Notes under the pieces: generated by a model
Seen by the model: only the letters and a program-made list of their open reading frames with translations
What the model was told of the DNA's origin: nothing
Databases searched by the model: none
In this document: positions 26,519 through 34,445 of the stretch, piece after piece
Numbering within the stretch: the first letter of the stretch is position 1
Layout of the letters: the number at the start of each line of letters is the position of its first letter
Translations under genes and position numbers: made by a program
Source of the DNA: Streptomyces sp. NBC_01198
GTDB taxonomy: Bacteria > Actinomycetota > Actinomycetes > Streptomycetales > Streptomycetaceae
Length of the DNA stretch: 64,000 nucleotides
Assembly (NCBI RefSeq): GCF_036010485.1
Contig: NZ_CP108568.1
Coordinates: forward strand, 7,635,001-7,699,000
Direction of reading: 5' to 3'

Positions 26519-27285
26519 GCGATCGTGGCGTCGTCCGGCGCCACCGAGTGCCGCGCCTCCGCCTGCCGGACCCGGCCGATGATCTCGGCCGGGCCGCGGG
26601 CCGCCAGCACCGCCATGACCGCGGGCCAGTCGGCGAGCCCGAAGCGGTCCACGAGCCGGGCGGCCCCGTTGCTGAGCAGCGCGGCACCGGTCAGCGCGGC
26701 GACCGGACAGCTGCCGGTGATCGCCTCGCCCGCCGCCCCGGGGTCGTCCTTGGCCACCCAGAAGCCGCCCTGCCGGTTGCGGCGGGCGCGCAGCTCGCCG
26801 AGGACGCGGCGGTACTCGTCGCTGCCGGCGCCCGCCTCCTTGAGCGCGGGCTCGTACGACCCGCTGACGACCACTTCCCGGGGGTCGTGGACGACCAGCG
26901 GCGCGGCGTCCGCCCGGTCGAGCACGACGACGATGTCGCCGAGGACCAGATACTCGGCCCGGCCGCCGGACAGGCGCAGCACGGCCACGGCCGCGGACGG
27001 GCTGATGGGGTCCGCGACCTCGCAGGTGTCGCGGTGGTTGTCGGTCACCTGCGTGATGGCCTCTGCGAGCAGCGCGGAAAGGCCGCGGTCCGGCAGGAGG
27101 GCCAACAGGCCAAGCAGGCAGCCCCCGAGGCGGTCGGCGTACCACGCCAAGCCGTGCCGGCAGGTCGAGTCGCCGCCGGGGATGCCGGCCCCGTCGATGA
27201 CCACCACGGCAGCCGGCACCGCGCCGGCGAAGTCCTCGTTCGGCCGACCCGCCCGCTTCCGCGTGCTCGCCGTCGTCACCCGCAT
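26491..27285 (-). CDS. PP2C-like (PPM) phosphatase family protein
   Basis: The 264-residue protein shows PPM landmarks in order: GRPNEDFAG (N16, E17, D18), VVVIDGAGIPGG (D31, G32), LVLGDIVVVLD (the GD strand) and a C-terminal DDATIAYC, corresponding to the metal-binding DN/DD motif. It probably dephosphorylates Ser/Thr in the cytoplasm. GAGIPGG in place of the usual DGMGG is a slight deviation. It lies next to the Hsp90-TPR pair in convergent orientation with overlapping ends, and is followed by a GNAT gene 24 bases upstream. Confidence 0.75.
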   Translation of the reverse strand: MRVTTASTRKRAGRPNEDFAGAVPAAVVVIDGAGIPGGDSTCRHGLAWYADRLGGCLLGLLALLPDRGLSALLAEAITQVTDNHRDTCEVADPISPSAAVAVLRLSGGRAEYLVLGDIVVVLDRADAAPLVVHDPREVVVSGSYEPALKEAGAGSDEYRRVLGELRARRNRQGGFWVAKDDPGAAGEAITGSCPVAALTGAALLSNGAARLVDRFGLADWPAVMAVLAARGPAEIIGRVRQAEARHSVAPDDATIAYCAELSGS

Positions 27286-27309
27286 GCGCTGCCCCCGTCC
27301 CCGCGCCGG

Positions 27310-27867
27310 TCAGGCGTCCCCGTCCGGCTCGCGTACGTGGACGTGGCCCGCCTCCGGGAACTTCGGCGGGTGCGGTGCGAGTTCCTCGCGCAGCGGGAAG
27401 CCGGACTTCACCGCCACCCGGCAGGAGGCGGCGTTGCCCACCGCGTGCAGCAGTTCCAGCCGGGTCAGCGCAGGCCGGCCGGTCCCGCCGCCCAGCGCCC
27501 ACCGGGTCACCGCGTCCACCGCCCGGGGCGCGATGCCCTGGCCGCGTACCGCCGCCGCCGTCCAGTAGCCGATCTCCGCGGACACCGCGCCGGCCGCTTT
27601 CCGCTTGACCGCGACATGACCGACGGGCCGGGTGCCGTCCTGGTCGAGTACCGCGAAGCTGTAGCGCAGCCCGCCCTCCCAGAGCCGGGCCTGCTGCTCG
27701 ATCCACCGCTCGGCCGCCTCCGTGCCGTCGAGGGTGGTCATCAGCCAGCGGCGCATGCCGGTGTCCCGGTGCGCCGCCGCCAGCGCCTCCGCGTCCCGCG
27801 CGGCCCACGCCCGCAGCACCAGTCTCTGCCTGCCCGCCTGCGCGGGCACGATGAGTTCGACGGTCAT
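27310..27867 (-). CDS. GNAT family N-acetyltransferase
   Basis: The 185-residue RimJ/RimL-type GNAT begins with a beta strand (RLVLRAWAARDAEALAAAHRD), carries SAEIGYWTAAAVRGQGIAPRAVDAVTRWA as the acetyl-CoA-binding loop and LELLHAVGNAASCRVAVKSGF as the conserved C-terminal motif. The acceptor is unknown. Its ATG overlaps the stop of the upstream MocR-type regulator by 4 bases, so the pair is translationally coupled. Confidence 0.85.
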   Translation of the reverse strand: MTVELIVPAQAGRQRLVLRAWAARDAEALAAAHRDTGMRRWLMTTLDGTEAAERWIEQQARLWEGGLRYSFAVLDQDGTRPVGHVAVKRKAAGAVSAEIGYWTAAAVRGQGIAPRAVDAVTRWALGGGTGRPALTRLELLHAVGNAASCRVAVKSGFPLREELAPHPPKFPEAGHVHVREPDGDA

Positions 27868-29591
27868 CTGCCGGCCTCCCCTGCCTCGCCCGACAATCTA
27901 CGTGCATCGCGCACCGGCCCCTGCACCAGGAGGCGTACGGCGCGGGCGACCGCCTCCGGGGGGAGATGGGCGTAGCCCACCACCAGCCGCACCCGGCCGT
28001 CGTCCCCCTCACCGGCCGGCCGCGCCGCCGTGCGGTAGTCCGACAGCGGCCGGACGGCGACACCGGCCCTGGCAGCCGCGGCGAGGAAGCGCGGCTCGGG
28101 CCCGTAGCGCTCGGGCAGGGTGACGATCGCGTGCAGCCCGGCCGCGATGCCGCTCACCTCGGCGCCCGGCGCATGCCGCGACAGCGCGGCGACCAGCGCG
28201 TCCCTGCGGGCCCGGTACAGCCGCTGGCAGCGTCGCAGCTGCCGGTCGTACGCCCCGGAGACGAGGAAGTCGGCGAGCGCCGCCTGCTCGGTCACCGAGT
28301 GCCCGAGGTCCATCGTCCGCTTGATCTGCGCCGCCTCGGCGACGAGATCCCGCGGCCCGACCAGCCACCCCAGCCGCAGCCCCGGCGCCAGCGACTTGCT
28401 CGCGGAACCGGTGTAGACGACATGGCCGGGCGCGAGGCCCTGGAGGGCGCCCATCGGCTGCCGGTCGTAGCGGAAGTCGCCGTCGTAGTCGTCCTCGACC
28501 ACCACGCCGCCGCGATCCCGCGCCCAGTCGGCGAGCGCGGCCCGCCGGGCCGCGGAACAGGCCACACCTGACGGGAACTGGTGGCAGGGGGTGACCACCA
28601 CCGACCGTACGCCGGTGGCCTCCAGCGCCGTGACGGAGAGGCCTTCGCCGTCCACCGGGACCGGCACCGCGGTCAGGCCGGTGGCCGCGAGCAGCGCGGT
28701 GTGCTCCGGGCTGCCCGGGTCCTCCACGGCGGTCCTGCGCTCCCCGCGCGCGTGCAGCGCCAGGCCGACCAGGGTGTGCGCCTGGGCCACCCCGGCGGTC
28801 ACCATCACCTGGTCGGGGTCGGCGGCCACCCCGCGCCGCCGCCCGAGCAGCGCGGCGAGCGCCGCCCGCAGTTCGGGCAGCCCGCGGGGATCGGGGTAGC
28901 CCAAGGCGCGGTGCGGGAGCGTGGCCATCACCCGGCGGTGCGCGGCCGACCAGGCCGCCCGCGGGAAGAGCGCGAGGTCCGGCAGCCCGGGCCGCAGGTC
29001 GTCCGGCCCGCCGCGGTCGTCGGCGGCGAAGGCGGGCGGGGTCGGCGGTTCAGGGCCCTGCCGCAGGTCGGCCACCCAGGTGCCCGCACCCTGCCTGCTG
29101 GTCAGATACCCCTCGGCGGTGAGCTGCGCGTAGGCGTCGGTGACCAGGCCCCTGGACACCCCGAGGTCGGCGGCCAGCTCCCGGCTCGACGGCAACTGCG
29201 TCCCCGCGCCCAGCCGCCCGTCCCGCACAGCCTCCCGCAACCCCGCCTGCAAGGCCCGCCCCCGCCCCCGCCCACCCCCGCCTTCGACCAGCACTTCCCA
29301 CGCGGCCCCCGACCACCCGTGGCCCCCGCCGCCCCCGGGCCCGGGCGCGGGGGCGGCGTCGTGGGTGGTGTGCCGCGGTGTGCCGGGGCGGGTGCTCGGG
29401 CTCGGCGCCGTGCGGGCCCCGCTTCCCGCCCCCGGCGCGGTGGCCGGGTGGCCCCCGCCGCCGGCCGCCGTGCCGCCGGCCCCGTGCTGCGGGGACCGCG
29501 CCCCGTCCGGCCCGCCCCCGGGCGCGGGCGCCCCGGGGTCCGCCTGCACGTCTGCCGGGGAACCCGCCACACTGGTCCTCTTCGCTCCCAT
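27864..29591 (-). CDS. MocR/PdxR-type regulator (GntR HTH plus aminotransferase-like domain)
   Basis: The 575-residue protein has an unusual Gly/Ala/Pro-rich N-terminus (1-95), then a GntR winged helix (LPSSRELAADLGVSRGLVTDAYAQL) and a fold-type I aminotransferase domain. The PLP lysine lies in VVYTGSASKSLAPGLRLGW. Such regulators use PLP as effector and usually control vitamin B6, GABA/taurine or transporter genes. The divergent EamA transporter is the likely target. The start is uncertain: MGAKRTSV at 29591 is used, but a later start nearer the HTH is possible because the first 95 residues are low-complexity. Confidence 0.8.
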   Translation of the reverse strand: MGAKRTSVAGSPADVQADPGAPAPGGGPDGARSPQHGAGGTAAGGGGHPATAPGAGSGARTAPSPSTRPGTPRHTTHDAAPAPGPGGGGGHGWSGAAWEVLVEGGGGRGRGRALQAGLREAVRDGRLGAGTQLPSSRELAADLGVSRGLVTDAYAQLTAEGYLTSRQGAGTWVADLRQGPEPPTPPAFAADDRGGPDDLRPGLPDLALFPRAAWSAAHRRVMATLPHRALGYPDPRGLPELRAALAALLGRRRGVAADPDQVMVTAGVAQAHTLVGLALHARGERRTAVEDPGSPEHTALLAATGLTAVPVPVDGEGLSVTALEATGVRSVVVTPCHQFPSGVACSAARRAALADWARDRGGVVVEDDYDGDFRYDRQPMGALQGLAPGHVVYTGSASKSLAPGLRLGWLVGPRDLVAEAAQIKRTMDLGHSVTEQAALADFLVSGAYDRQLRRCQRLYRARRDALVAALSRHAPGAEVSGIAAGLHAIVTLPERYGPEPRFLAAAARAGVAVRPLSDYRTAARPAGEGDDGRVRLVVGYAHLPPEAVARAVRLLVQGPVRDARRLSGEAGEAGR

Positions 29592-29595
29592 GGAA

Positions 29596-29631
29596 TTGGA
29601 CCTTAAACCAGACCACTCCCGCTTCTAGCGT
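29596..29631. promoter_or_regulatory. Divergent MocR/EamA promoter region
   Basis: Only 47 bases separate the two start codons. The region holds three ACC triplets in tGACC-ttaa-ACCa-GACC spacing (29598-29614), like the direct-repeat operators of MocR regulators. TAGCGT (29626-29631) ends 7 bases before the EamA ATG, suggesting a leaderless EamA transcript. Confidence 0.45.
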
Positions 29632-29638
29632 TGCCCCC

Positions 29639-30589
29639 ATGACTTCTTCCTCCCACCGCGCCGGGATCCTCCTCGCCGCCCTCGCCTGCGTCCTTGTGGG
29701 CGCGTCCTTCACCGCGGGCGGGGCGCTCGTCGACTATCCGCACGCCGGCGGCCAGGCCGTCCGCTACGGCGTCGCGTGCCTGCTGCTTGCGTGGCCCGCG
29801 CGGCGGGCCGGCGGGCGGGGGCGGCTGGCGGCGCTGCGGGCACGGCAGTGGGTGCTGGCCGCAACGGTGGCGGGCGTCGGGATGGTCGGCTTCAACCTGT
29901 CCGTGCTCGCCGCCGAGCGCAGCGCGCAACCCGCCGTGCCCGGCGTGCTCGTCGGCTGCGCGCCGATCGTGGTGGCGGTGCTGGTGCCGCTCGCCGCGCG
30001 GCGGCGGCCGACCCCGGCCGGCACCGCGGGCGCCGCCATGGTGGCGGCGGGCGCGTTCGTCGTCCAGGGCTGGGGCGGTACGGACCTGCCAGGGCTGCTG
30101 TGGTCGGTGGCCGCGCTCGGCGGCGAAGTGGGCTTCGCGCTGCTCGCGGCACCCCTGGTGGCCCCGCTGGGGCCGCTGTTGCTGTCCGCGTGCGTGTGCG
30201 GGCTGGCCGCCGTCGAGGCCGCCGTCATCGGCGTGGTCATGGACGGCACGGGCGTCCTGCGGGTGCCGACCGGCGCCGAGGCGGCCGCGCTCGGGTGGCA
30301 GGCGGTGGTCGCCACCGTCATCGGCTTCGTGTGCTGGTACGCCGGCATGCAGCGGCTCGGCGCGGAGCGCGCGACGCTCTTCTCCGGCCTGATCCCGGTG
30401 TCGGCCGCGCTGACCGCGCCGCTGGTCGCGCTCGGGACCCTCGGCGCCGCCCAACTCGCGGGCAGCGCACTGGTGGCCGCCGGCGTGGCGGTCGGCGCGA
30501 GCCGCCGGCCGGACCGCGCCGGGCGGCCGGCCGCGCAGGTCAGGGCGCCGGCCTTGGCGGCGGCCCGGCCGGCCCCGGCGCGCCGCTGA
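29639..30589 (+). CDS. EamA/DMT family transporter
   Basis: The 316-residue protein has about ten hydrophobic helices in two EamA repeats (first from AGILLAALACVLVGASFTAGGALV, second from LPGLLWSVAALGGEVGFALLAAPLV). It is of the drug/metabolite transporter superfamily and probably exports or imports a small metabolite such as an amino acid or vitamin. The tail is Ala/Pro/Arg-rich and cytoplasmic. It is divergent from a MocR-type PLP-responsive regulator, which probably controls it. No Shine-Dalgarno sequence is present. Confidence 0.85.
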   Translation: MTSSSHRAGILLAALACVLVGASFTAGGALVDYPHAGGQAVRYGVACLLLAWPARRAGGRGRLAALRARQWVLAATVAGVGMVGFNLSVLAAERSAQPAVPGVLVGCAPIVVAVLVPLAARRRPTPAGTAGAAMVAAGAFVVQGWGGTDLPGLLWSVAALGGEVGFALLAAPLVAPLGPLLLSACVCGLAAVEAAVIGVVMDGTGVLRVPTGAEAAALGWQAVVATVIGFVCWYAGMQRLGAERATLFSGLIPVSAALTAPLVALGTLGAAQLAGSALVAAGVAVGASRRPDRAGRPAAQVRAPALAAARPAPARR

Positions 30590-30693
30590 GATCGTCCGGG
30601 GTAATTGTCCGGCGGCGGGAACTCCGGCGGGATGGGGGGAGTTGTCTCAGTACGGGCCGGTGCGCGGCATCGGCCCGGCCAGCTGCCCCGACC

Positions 30694-30721
30694 GGGCGCC
30701 CCCGTCCCGGTCGGGGCGCCC
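30694..30721. terminator. Bidirectional terminator-like hairpin
   Basis: GGGCGCCCC (30694-30702) and GGGGCGCCC (30713-30721) form a perfect 9-bp stem with a 10-base loop. It lies between the convergent EamA and NCS2 permease genes and could end transcription from both; there is no U-tract, as is usual in streptomycetes. Confidence 0.6.
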
Positions 30722-30816
30722 GCGGCCGCACCGCGTCTGCCTGTCCCCTCCTCGGGCGGACGCGGCGCGGAGGCGCGTTCAGTACGGACCCGGGACAACT
30801 GGTCCGCGCCGCAGGG

Positions 30817-32277
30817 CTACTTCACGCCCAGCAGCTGCTGGAGCGGGTCGATCGCGAAGTAGGCCAGGAAGCACACCGACACGCCCCACACCAGCGGGTG
30901 GATCTCCCGGACCTTGCCGAGCGCCAGCTTGATGGCGACGAAGGACAGGAAGCCCGCCCCGATGCCGTTGGTGATGCTGTAGGTGAAGGGCATCGCGGCG
31001 ATGGTCAGGAAGGCCGGGATCGCGATGTCGTACTGCGTCCAGTCGATGTTGCGCACCTGCGCCATCAGCAGGAAGCCCACCGCGACCAGTGCCGGCGCGG
31101 CCGCCTGCGAGGGCACCACCGCCGCGAGCGGCGACAGGAAGAGGGCCACCGCGAAGAGCGCCCCGGTCACGACGCTGGCCAGGCCGGTCCGGGCGCCCTC
31201 GCCGACGCCCGCCGCGGATTCCACGTAGGCGGTGCTGGACGACGCGGAGGCCGCACCGCCCGCCACGGCGGCGGCGCCGTCGATGAAGAGGACCCGGCCG
31301 ATGTTCGGCACCCTGCCCTTGTCGTCCAGCAGTCCGGCCTCGCTGGAGATCCCGACGATCGTGCCCATGGCGTCGAAGAAGTCGGACAGCACGAGGGTGA
31401 AGACGAACAGCGACGCTGTCACCACCCCGGCCTCGGAGAAGCCGCCGAAGAGGCTGAAGTGGCCGATCAGCCCGAAGTCGGGGGAGGCGACGATGTCGTG
31501 GGGCACCTTCGGGGCGGTCAGCCCCCAGGCGCCGGCCGGGAGGTCGGCGACCTTGTTGACGATGATCGCCACGATGGTCATCACCACGATGCTGATCAGG
31601 ATCGCGCCCTTGACCCTGCGGGCGACCAGCGCCACGGTCAGCAGCACCCCGAGGCAGAACACCAGCACCGGCCAGCCGGTGAGCGTGCCCGTCCCGCCCA
31701 GCTGCACCGGCACGGTGGTCTTGGCCGCGTCGGGGATACGGCTGGCGAATCCGGCGTCGATGAAGCCGATGAAAGCGATGAACAGGCCGATGCCGACGCT
31801 GATCGCCTGCTTGATCGGCAGCGGGATGGCGTTCATGATCGCCTCCCGCAGCCCGGTGGCGACCAGCACGCAGATCAGCAGGCCTTCGAGCACCACCAGG
31901 CCCATCGCGTCCGGCCAGCTCATCTTGGGTGCGAGCTGGAAGGCGACCACGGCGTTCAGCCCCAGTCCGGCCGCCACCGCCAGCGGCAGATTGCCGCCGA
32001 CACCCATGATCGCGGTCATCACCGCGGCCACCAGGGCGGTGGCGGTGACCAGTTGGGTGGTCGACAGGTGGTGACCGAACTTGTCCGTCGCCCCGGACAG
32101 GATGATCGGATTGAGGACGAGGATGTACGCCATCGTGAAGAAGGTGGCGAAGCCTCCCCGTATCTCCCGTCCCGGCGTCGAACCGCGCTCCGATATACGG
32201 AAGTAGCGGTCCAGCGCGTTGCCTCCGGGGGGCGGTGCGGACACCGGCATCTCGGTGTCCACGGCGGGTCCTGACAT
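30817..32277 (-). CDS. NCS2 purine permease (AzgA-like)
   Basis: The 486-residue polytopic protein has LDRYFRISERGSTPGREIRGGFATFFTMAYI, characteristic of AzgA/GhxP-type guanine/hypoxanthine/adenine permeases, and later GLGLNAVVAFQL, IALFIAFIGFIDAGF-like helices and FVFTLVLSDFFDAMGTIVG. It probably imports purine bases with protons. The start is MSGPAVDTE, with AGAGGAG 4 bases before the ATG; the frame extends upstream without coding character. Its upstream region (32278-32544) should hold its promoter; I see no purine riboswitch there. Confidence 0.9.
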   Translation of the reverse strand: MSGPAVDTEMPVSAPPPGGNALDRYFRISERGSTPGREIRGGFATFFTMAYILVLNPIILSGATDKFGHHLSTTQLVTATALVAAVMTAIMGVGGNLPLAVAAGLGLNAVVAFQLAPKMSWPDAMGLVVLEGLLICVLVATGLREAIMNAIPLPIKQAISVGIGLFIAFIGFIDAGFASRIPDAAKTTVPVQLGGTGTLTGWPVLVFCLGVLLTVALVARRVKGAILISIVVMTIVAIIVNKVADLPAGAWGLTAPKVPHDIVASPDFGLIGHFSLFGGFSEAGVVTASLFVFTLVLSDFFDAMGTIVGISSEAGLLDDKGRVPNIGRVLFIDGAAAVAGGAASASSSTAYVESAAGVGEGARTGLASVVTGALFAVALFLSPLAAVVPSQAAAPALVAVGFLLMAQVRNIDWTQYDIAIPAFLTIAAMPFTYSITNGIGAGFLSFVAIKLALGKVREIHPLVWGVSVCFLAYFAIDPLQQLLGVK

Positions 32278-32544
32278 GGTGCTCCTCTGGTTTGGCGAAC
32301 CTGCGCGGCGGCGGTGCCGCGTACGTGCTCGGCGGGCGGGGCACACGGATTGTCCTCGCCCGCGGGCCCGGGCGGGTTTCCGCGGCGTTACCCGGTATCA
32401 CCGTCGGGTTTCGGCCATGCTCAGGTCAACACTCCCGACACGACCCGCCCACCTGGGCGCAGTAATGAGCCGCGCCGGACCGCCCGCACTGAGAGCCCGC
32501 CGGTCGGAGCCGGCCGGCGGAACCCGCCCGTCGGAGCCCGCCGG

Positions 32545-33306
32545 TCAGAGGCCGCCGGCGATCCGCAGCACCGCACCCGTGGTGTACGAGGCGTCCGCCG
32601 ACAGCAGCCAGGCGACCGCGCCAGCGATCTCCTCCGGCTGGCCGGGGCGCCGCATCGGCACGTGCTCGGGATCTCGCCACGGCCCCGCCGGGTCGGCCGC
32701 CGGGGCGTGGACGCCGGTGACCACCATCCCCGGCTGCACCGAGTTGACCCGCACCCCGTCCGGACCCAGCTCCTTCGACAGCCCCACGGTCAGCGCGTCC
32801 ACCGCCGACTTGCTCGCCGCGTAGTGCACGTACTCGCCGGGGTTGCCGGACGTGGCGCCGCCCGACGAGACGTTCACGATCGCGCCGCCGTCGCCGCCGT
32901 ACCGCGTGGACATCTCCAGCGCCGCCCGCCGGGCGCACAGCAGGGCGCCCATCAGGTTGACGTCCACCACCCGCCGCATCACCTCGACCGGCGTCTCGGT
33001 GAAGCGGCCGAGCGGCCCGGTGATCCCGGCGTTGTTCACCAGCCCGGTGACCGGGCCCAGTTGCTCCTTGACCGCGTCGAAGAAGGCGTCGACCTGGCCG
33101 GCGTCGCCGGTGTCGAGCGGGAAGAGCAGGCACGCGCCGCCCCGCTCGCGGATCCGCCGGGCGACCTCCCCGGCCGCCTCCTCGGCGTCCCCGGCGGGTT
33201 CGTAGCCGAGGCCGACACGGTGTCCCGCGCCGGCCAGCCGCACGGCCACCGCCGCCCCGATGCCGCGACTGCCGCCGGTGACCAGCGTGACCTCGCCCAT
33301 CGCCAT
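32545..33306 (-). CDS. SDR family oxidoreductase (FabG-like)
   Basis: The 253-residue classical short-chain dehydrogenase has TGGSRGIG cofactor loop (about 11-18), NNAGITGP, catalytic serine in VSSGGAT and YAASK (Tyr, Lys), and a C-terminal PGxxxT-like region VQPGMVVTGVHAP. It oxidises or reduces an unknown alcohol/ketone with NAD(P). Two in-frame ATGs (MAMGEV) occur at the start; GAGGGAG precedes the first. Confidence 0.9.
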   Translation of the reverse strand: MAMGEVTLVTGGSRGIGAAVAVRLAGAGHRVGLGYEPAGDAEEAAGEVARRIRERGGACLLFPLDTGDAGQVDAFFDAVKEQLGPVTGLVNNAGITGPLGRFTETPVEVMRRVVDVNLMGALLCARRAALEMSTRYGGDGGAIVNVSSGGATSGNPGEYVHYAASKSAVDALTVGLSKELGPDGVRVNSVQPGMVVTGVHAPAADPAGPWRDPEHVPMRRPGQPEEIAGAVAWLLSADASYTTGAVLRIAGGL

Positions 33307-33455
33307 CCGCTCCCTCGCGCCGTACCGCGGCCGTCGCAGTGGTCGCTGCCGTCAGCGGCGCACCCCGATGATCACGAACGCTATCGCAGCACTCCGTCAA
33401 CATCGCGTGAACGGCACACATATCCCCTTCCGGTCGGCGTGTACCGGTTCGAGGA

Positions 33456-33469
33456 TTGGTCTTGACCAA
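33456..33469. promoter_or_regulatory. dre-like palindrome overlapping the GntR gene promoter
   Basis: TTGGTC-TT-GACCAA is a perfect 6-base inverted repeat and matches the core of the DasR-responsive element (consensus core TGGTCTAGACCA) at all but one or two positions. It overlaps the -35 element of the downstream GntR/HutC gene, as an autorepressor site would. Confidence 0.6.
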
Positions 33470-33491
33470 GTTCGGCGCCCGGCTCTATCGT
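33462..33491 (+). promoter_or_regulatory. Promoter of the GntR/HutC regulator gene
   Basis: TTGACC (33462-33467) and TATCGT (33486-33491) are 18 bases apart, a good housekeeping promoter. Transcription would start near 33498, giving a leader of about 74 bases. Confidence 0.6.
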
Positions 33492-33533
33492 CCCTAGTAG
33501 TGCAAGGACCTTTAATAAAGACTGGTTAGGAAA

Positions 33534-33552
33534 CAAGGCTGAACAAGCCTTG
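33534..33552 (+). other. Hairpin in the 5' leader of the GntR/HutC gene
   Basis: CAAGGCT (33534-33540) and AGCCTTG (33546-33552) form a perfect 7-bp stem with loop GAACA, ending 19 bases before the GTG start. It could stabilise the leader, hide part of the ribosome binding region or be a protein-binding DNA palindrome. No U-tract follows, so it is not an obvious terminator. Confidence 0.5.
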
Positions 33553-33571
33553 AGCTGATTGCGAGGACAGG

Positions 33572-34333
33572 GTGGGGACCACGCAGCTCGAATCGGTGCC
33601 TGAGCCGAAGTACTGGCACCTCAAGACCGTGCTGAACGACGCCCTCGACTCGGAGTTCGAGGTCGGTGAGATCCTGCCGAACGAGCGCGATCTCGCCGCC
33701 CGCTTCGGCGTCGCCCGGGCGACGCTCCGCCAGGCGCTCGAACAGCTGGAGCTCGAAGGACGGCTGCAGCGCCGCCGCGGGGTCGGCACCACCGTGGCGC
33801 CGCCGCGGATGGGTGTCTCCGTCGGCCCGTCGGCCAACACCTGGCCAGGCGCGGGCCTCGACGCGTGGGACACCGTCGGCTGTGTCGAGGCCGTCGCCCC
33901 CGCGGCGATCGCCGCGCTGCTCGGGACCGGGCCCGACCAGGCGGTGCACACCATCCGCCGGGGCCGCGTGATGCGCGGCCAGCCGGTCGCCGCCGAGCTG
34001 CTGTACGTACCGCCGGCCTCCGTGCCCGGTCTGTCCACCGACCTGACACCCGCCGCCCACGCGCCCGCCGTGCTGCGCGAGCTGCACGCGCTGGTACTGG
34101 AGGGCGAGGACCGCGCCGTCGAGCTGGGCTCGGCCCGCGCGGACGACGCCAAGCAGCTGGACCGGCTGCCGGGGGCGCCCGTGCTGGTGGTCACCTCGCG
34201 CTACTACGCCGGCGGCCGGGTGGCCGCCGCGTCGGTCGCCACCTACCGCGCGGACACCTGCCGGCTGACCTTCGGCGACGCCGGCGCCTTCGAGGTCACC
34301 CACCACCAGCAGGGCACCCGCCAGGCCTCCTGA
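33572..34333 (+). CDS. GntR/HutC family transcriptional regulator
   Basis: The 253-residue protein has an N-terminal winged HTH (LPNERDLAARFGVARATLRQALEQLELEGRLQRR) and a C-terminal UTRA ligand domain (from about 95, with VHTIRRGRVMRGQPVAAELLYVP). It is a relative of DasR, but the N-terminal PKYWHLKTVLNDALDSE differs, so I do not call it dasR. The effector is likely a sugar phosphate or similar. It starts at GTG after GAGGACAGG. The dre-like site in its promoter suggests autoregulation, or control by DasR. A strong terminator follows at 34354-34381. Confidence 0.9.
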   Translation: MGTTQLESVPEPKYWHLKTVLNDALDSEFEVGEILPNERDLAARFGVARATLRQALEQLELEGRLQRRRGVGTTVAPPRMGVSVGPSANTWPGAGLDAWDTVGCVEAVAPAAIAALLGTGPDQAVHTIRRGRVMRGQPVAAELLYVPPASVPGLSTDLTPAAHAPAVLRELHALVLEGEDRAVELGSARADDAKQLDRLPGAPVLVVTSRYYAGGRVAAASVATYRADTCRLTFGDAGAFEVTHHQQGTRQAS

Positions 34334-34353
34334 CCCGGCAGCACCGCACTCGT

Positions 34354-34381
34354 GAGGCCCGCCCCGGAAGGGACGGGCCTC
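34354..34381 (+). terminator. Terminator hairpin after the GntR/HutC gene
   Basis: GAGGCCCG (34354-34361) pairs perfectly with CGGGCCTC (34374-34381). CCC and GGG continue the stem beyond one mismatch, and a GGAA-type loop closes it. It directly abuts copy B of the dispersed 33-bp repeat. Confidence 0.75.
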
Positions 34382-34414
34382 GGCCGTGTCTGACAAATCC
34401 CGCCTGGCCCGCGG
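34382..34414 (+). repeat. 33-bp dispersed repeat, copy B
   Basis: It matches copy A (6831-6863, opposite strand) at 30 of 33 positions and starts immediately after the terminator stem. It lies in the 112-base gap between the convergent GntR and ROK genes. Confidence 0.6.
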
Positions 34415-34445
34415 CGCCTGGCACGCACGCTCGCCGCGTTGCCGG

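Noticed and set aside
23483..28063. A 1526-codon minus-strand ORF
   Set aside because: It is antisense to the giant TPR gene and passes out of frame through the PP2C and GNAT genes. Translation is low-complexity. Such long shadow frames are usual in high-GC DNA.
30590..30816. Purine riboswitch near the NCS2 permease
   Set aside because: This is the 3' end of the permease gene, not its leader, and contains only a terminator-like hairpin. The true leader (32278-32544) shows no purine aptamer core.
33572..34333. Calling this GntR gene dasR
   Set aside because: DasR starts with a different N-terminal pattern and has different key residues in its UTRA domain. The dre-like site does not by itself identify the gene.
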